DNA of 13,703 bases from an uncultured Caulobacter sp. (GTDB lineage Bacteria > Pseudomonadota > Alphaproteobacteria > Caulobacterales > Caulobacteraceae). Position numbers and translations under genes: made by a program. Positions 12,794 to 13,703 of this stretch are shown here, one piece after another; the stretch's first letter is position 1; each line of letters opens with the position of its first letter. The notes under the pieces were generated by a model, which saw nothing but the letters and a program-made list of their open reading frames with translations, made no database searches and had not been told where the DNA came from. The DNA lies in the NCBI GenBank assembly GCA_937925635.1, contig CALALX010000128.1, positions 1 through 13,703 on the forward strand, in the 5' to 3' direction.

Positions 12794-12822
12794 GATGTAA
12801 AATCAACATAACATTGCGTCAA
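12794..12822 (-). promoter_or_regulatory. Candidate promoter of the membrane protein/XRE operon
   Basis: On the minus strand TTGACG (12822-12817) is followed by a 17-nt AT-rich spacer and TACATC (12799-12794). A small inverted repeat TCAA-N5-TTGA (12819-12831) overlaps the -35 and may be an operator for the XRE protein. The AT-rich patch stands out in this GC-rich region, which supports a promoter. Confidence 0.42.
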
Positions 12823-12975
12823 GTGTGTTGAACTCGATGGTGCACGAAGCAGACAGTCGCGGGCTTGGCCCGACGCCGGTCGAAACTCATTCGCCCCTTG
12901 GCCGGGATAGGGGTTGCCCCCGCCCGACTCCGTCTCTAAACGGGCGCCTTAACCTGATGTTTGTCCGACAGTCGG

Positions 12976-12991
12976 CGCGCAGCGATGCGCG
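12976..12991 (+). other. GNRA-capped hairpin in the carB leader
   Basis: CGCGCA and TGCGCG form a perfect 6-bp stem closed by GCGA, a stable GNRA tetraloop in RNA, 24 nt before the carB start. No T-run follows, so it is not a typical attenuator terminator. The rest of the 12832-13015 interval shows no gene and no convincing promoter. Confidence 0.4.
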
Positions 12992-13015
12992 GCGGCCCTT
13001 GCGCGCGAAAAGACC

Positions 13016-13703
13016 ATGCCCAAACGCACCGATATCGCCTCGATCCTGATCATCGGCGCCGGTCCCATCGTCATCGGACAGGCCTGCGAGTTCGACTATT
13101 CCGGCGTCCAGGCCTGCAAGGCGCTGCGGGCAGAGGGTTACCGGATCATCCTGGTCAACTCGAACCCCGCCACGATCATGACCGATCCGGATGTGGCGGA
13201 CGCGACCTACATCGAACCGATCACGCCGGAGATGGTCGCCAAGATCATCGAGAAGGAGCGCCCCGACGCCCTTCTGCCGACCATGGGCGGCCAGACGGCG
13301 CTGAACACCGCCCTGTCGCTCGAAAGCATGGGCGTGCTCGAGAAGTTCGGCGTCGAGATGATCGGCGCCAAGGCCGAGGTCATCGACAAGGCCGAGGACC
13401 GCCAGAAATTCCGCGACGCCATGGACAAGCTGGGCCTCGAAAGCCCACGCTCGAAGGCCGCCCACACGATGGAAGAGGCCCTCGAAGGCCTGGAGTTCGT
13501 CGGCCTGCCGGCCATTATCCGGCCGAGCTTCACCCTCGCCGGAACCGGCGGCGGCATCGCCTACAACCGCGAGGAATTCGACGAGATCGTCGCCCGCGGC
13601 CTCGATCTCTCGCCGACGACCGAGGTGCTGATCGAGGAAAGCGTCCTGGGCTGGAAGGAGTACGAGATGGAGGTCGTCCGCGACAAGGCGGACAACTGCA
13701 TCA
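13016..13703 (+). CDS. carB: Carbamoyl phosphate synthetase large subunit, 5' part
   Basis: The frame opens at ATG 13016 and runs off the end of the window without a stop, giving 229 residues, about a fifth of a normal CarB of roughly 1,080-1,100. It begins MPKRTDIASILIIGAGPIVIGQ and continues with EFDYSGVQACKAL, NSNPATIMTDPD, PTMGGQTALN and PSFTLAGTGGGIAYN. This is the pre-ATP-grasp domain and the start of the first ATP-grasp (carboxyphosphate-forming) domain. CarB uses ammonia from CarA, bicarbonate and two ATP to make carbamoyl phosphate in the cytoplasm. The ribosome binding site (GAAAAG) is weak. It is separated from carA by a four-gene minus-strand block, so it must have its own promoter within about 250 bp that it shares with the divergent membrane protein gene. 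Confidence 0.97.
   Translation, partial: MPKRTDIASILIIGAGPIVIGQACEFDYSGVQACKALRAEGYRIILVNSNPATIMTDPDVADATYIEPITPEMVAKIIEKERPDALLPTMGGQTALNTALSLESMGVLEKFGVEMIGAKAEVIDKAEDRQKFRDAMDKLGLESPRSKAAHTMEEALEGLEFVGLPAIIRPSFTLAGTGGGIAYNREEFDEIVARGLDLSPTTEVLIEESVLGWKEYEMEVVRDKADNCI

Noticed and set aside
12825..13049. 74-codon plus-strand open frame upstream of carB
   Set aside because: It crosses the carB start in another frame, has no ribosome binding site and shows no domain.

Overview
High-GC bacterial chromosome fragment with strong codon bias, dense packing and a pyrimidine/arginine pathway locus. The mix of an ECF41 sigma factor, HicAB and GTCATCC-type intergenic palindromes fits an alphaproteobacterium, most likely a Caulobacteraceae relative (Caulobacter/Phenylobacterium/Brevundimonas-like). 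That placement is inferred from sequence style, not from a marker gene. No rRNA, tRNA, CRISPR array, prophage or classical insertion sequence is visible.

Layout. 1-513: 3' end of an epoxide-hydrolase-like alpha/beta hydrolase. 539-2368 (minus): a tightly coupled operon of a four-helix membrane protein, a CGPC-type carboxymuconolactone decarboxylase/AhpD-like protein and an ECF41 sigma factor. Its promoter matches the ECF41 target consensus (TGTCACA, 16 nt, CGTC), so the operon is probably self-activated. 2463-3458 (plus): a divergent Rieske non-heme iron oxygenase. 3612-4913 (plus): an APC-superfamily amino acid permease with a TTG start. 5041-6798 (minus): a lipoprotein amidohydrolase of the D-aminoacylase type that lacks the usual HxH metal motif. 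7033-7728 (minus): a HAD hydrolase. 7767-8359 (minus): a hicA-hicB toxin-antitoxin pair. 8403-9772 (minus): a DUF1272 zinc-finger-like protein and a secreted serine beta-lactamase/esterase-fold protein. 9946-11112 (plus): carA. 11239-12759 (minus): a small secreted protein, a GIY-YIG nuclease-like protein, an XRE regulator and its translationally coupled membrane protein. 13016-end (plus): 5' end of carB.

The two subunits of carbamoyl phosphate synthetase are thus split by four minus-strand genes of unrelated function, and each needs its own promoter.

The most interesting layer is intergenic. At least three palindrome families are present: a GTCATCCTGAGG/GTCATGGTGAGG element (4919-5036 and 6811-6847), a CCTCGCG-N5-CGCGAGG element (3493, 6894, 6993), and a TGTCATCCCGG element (11637-11729 and 12063-12104). 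The last two copies bracket a solitary GIY-YIG gene with an identical 17-bp direct repeat, which suggests a repeat-associated nuclease unit. The 6888-7017 locus has two perfect 32-bp inverted arms around a 66-bp core.
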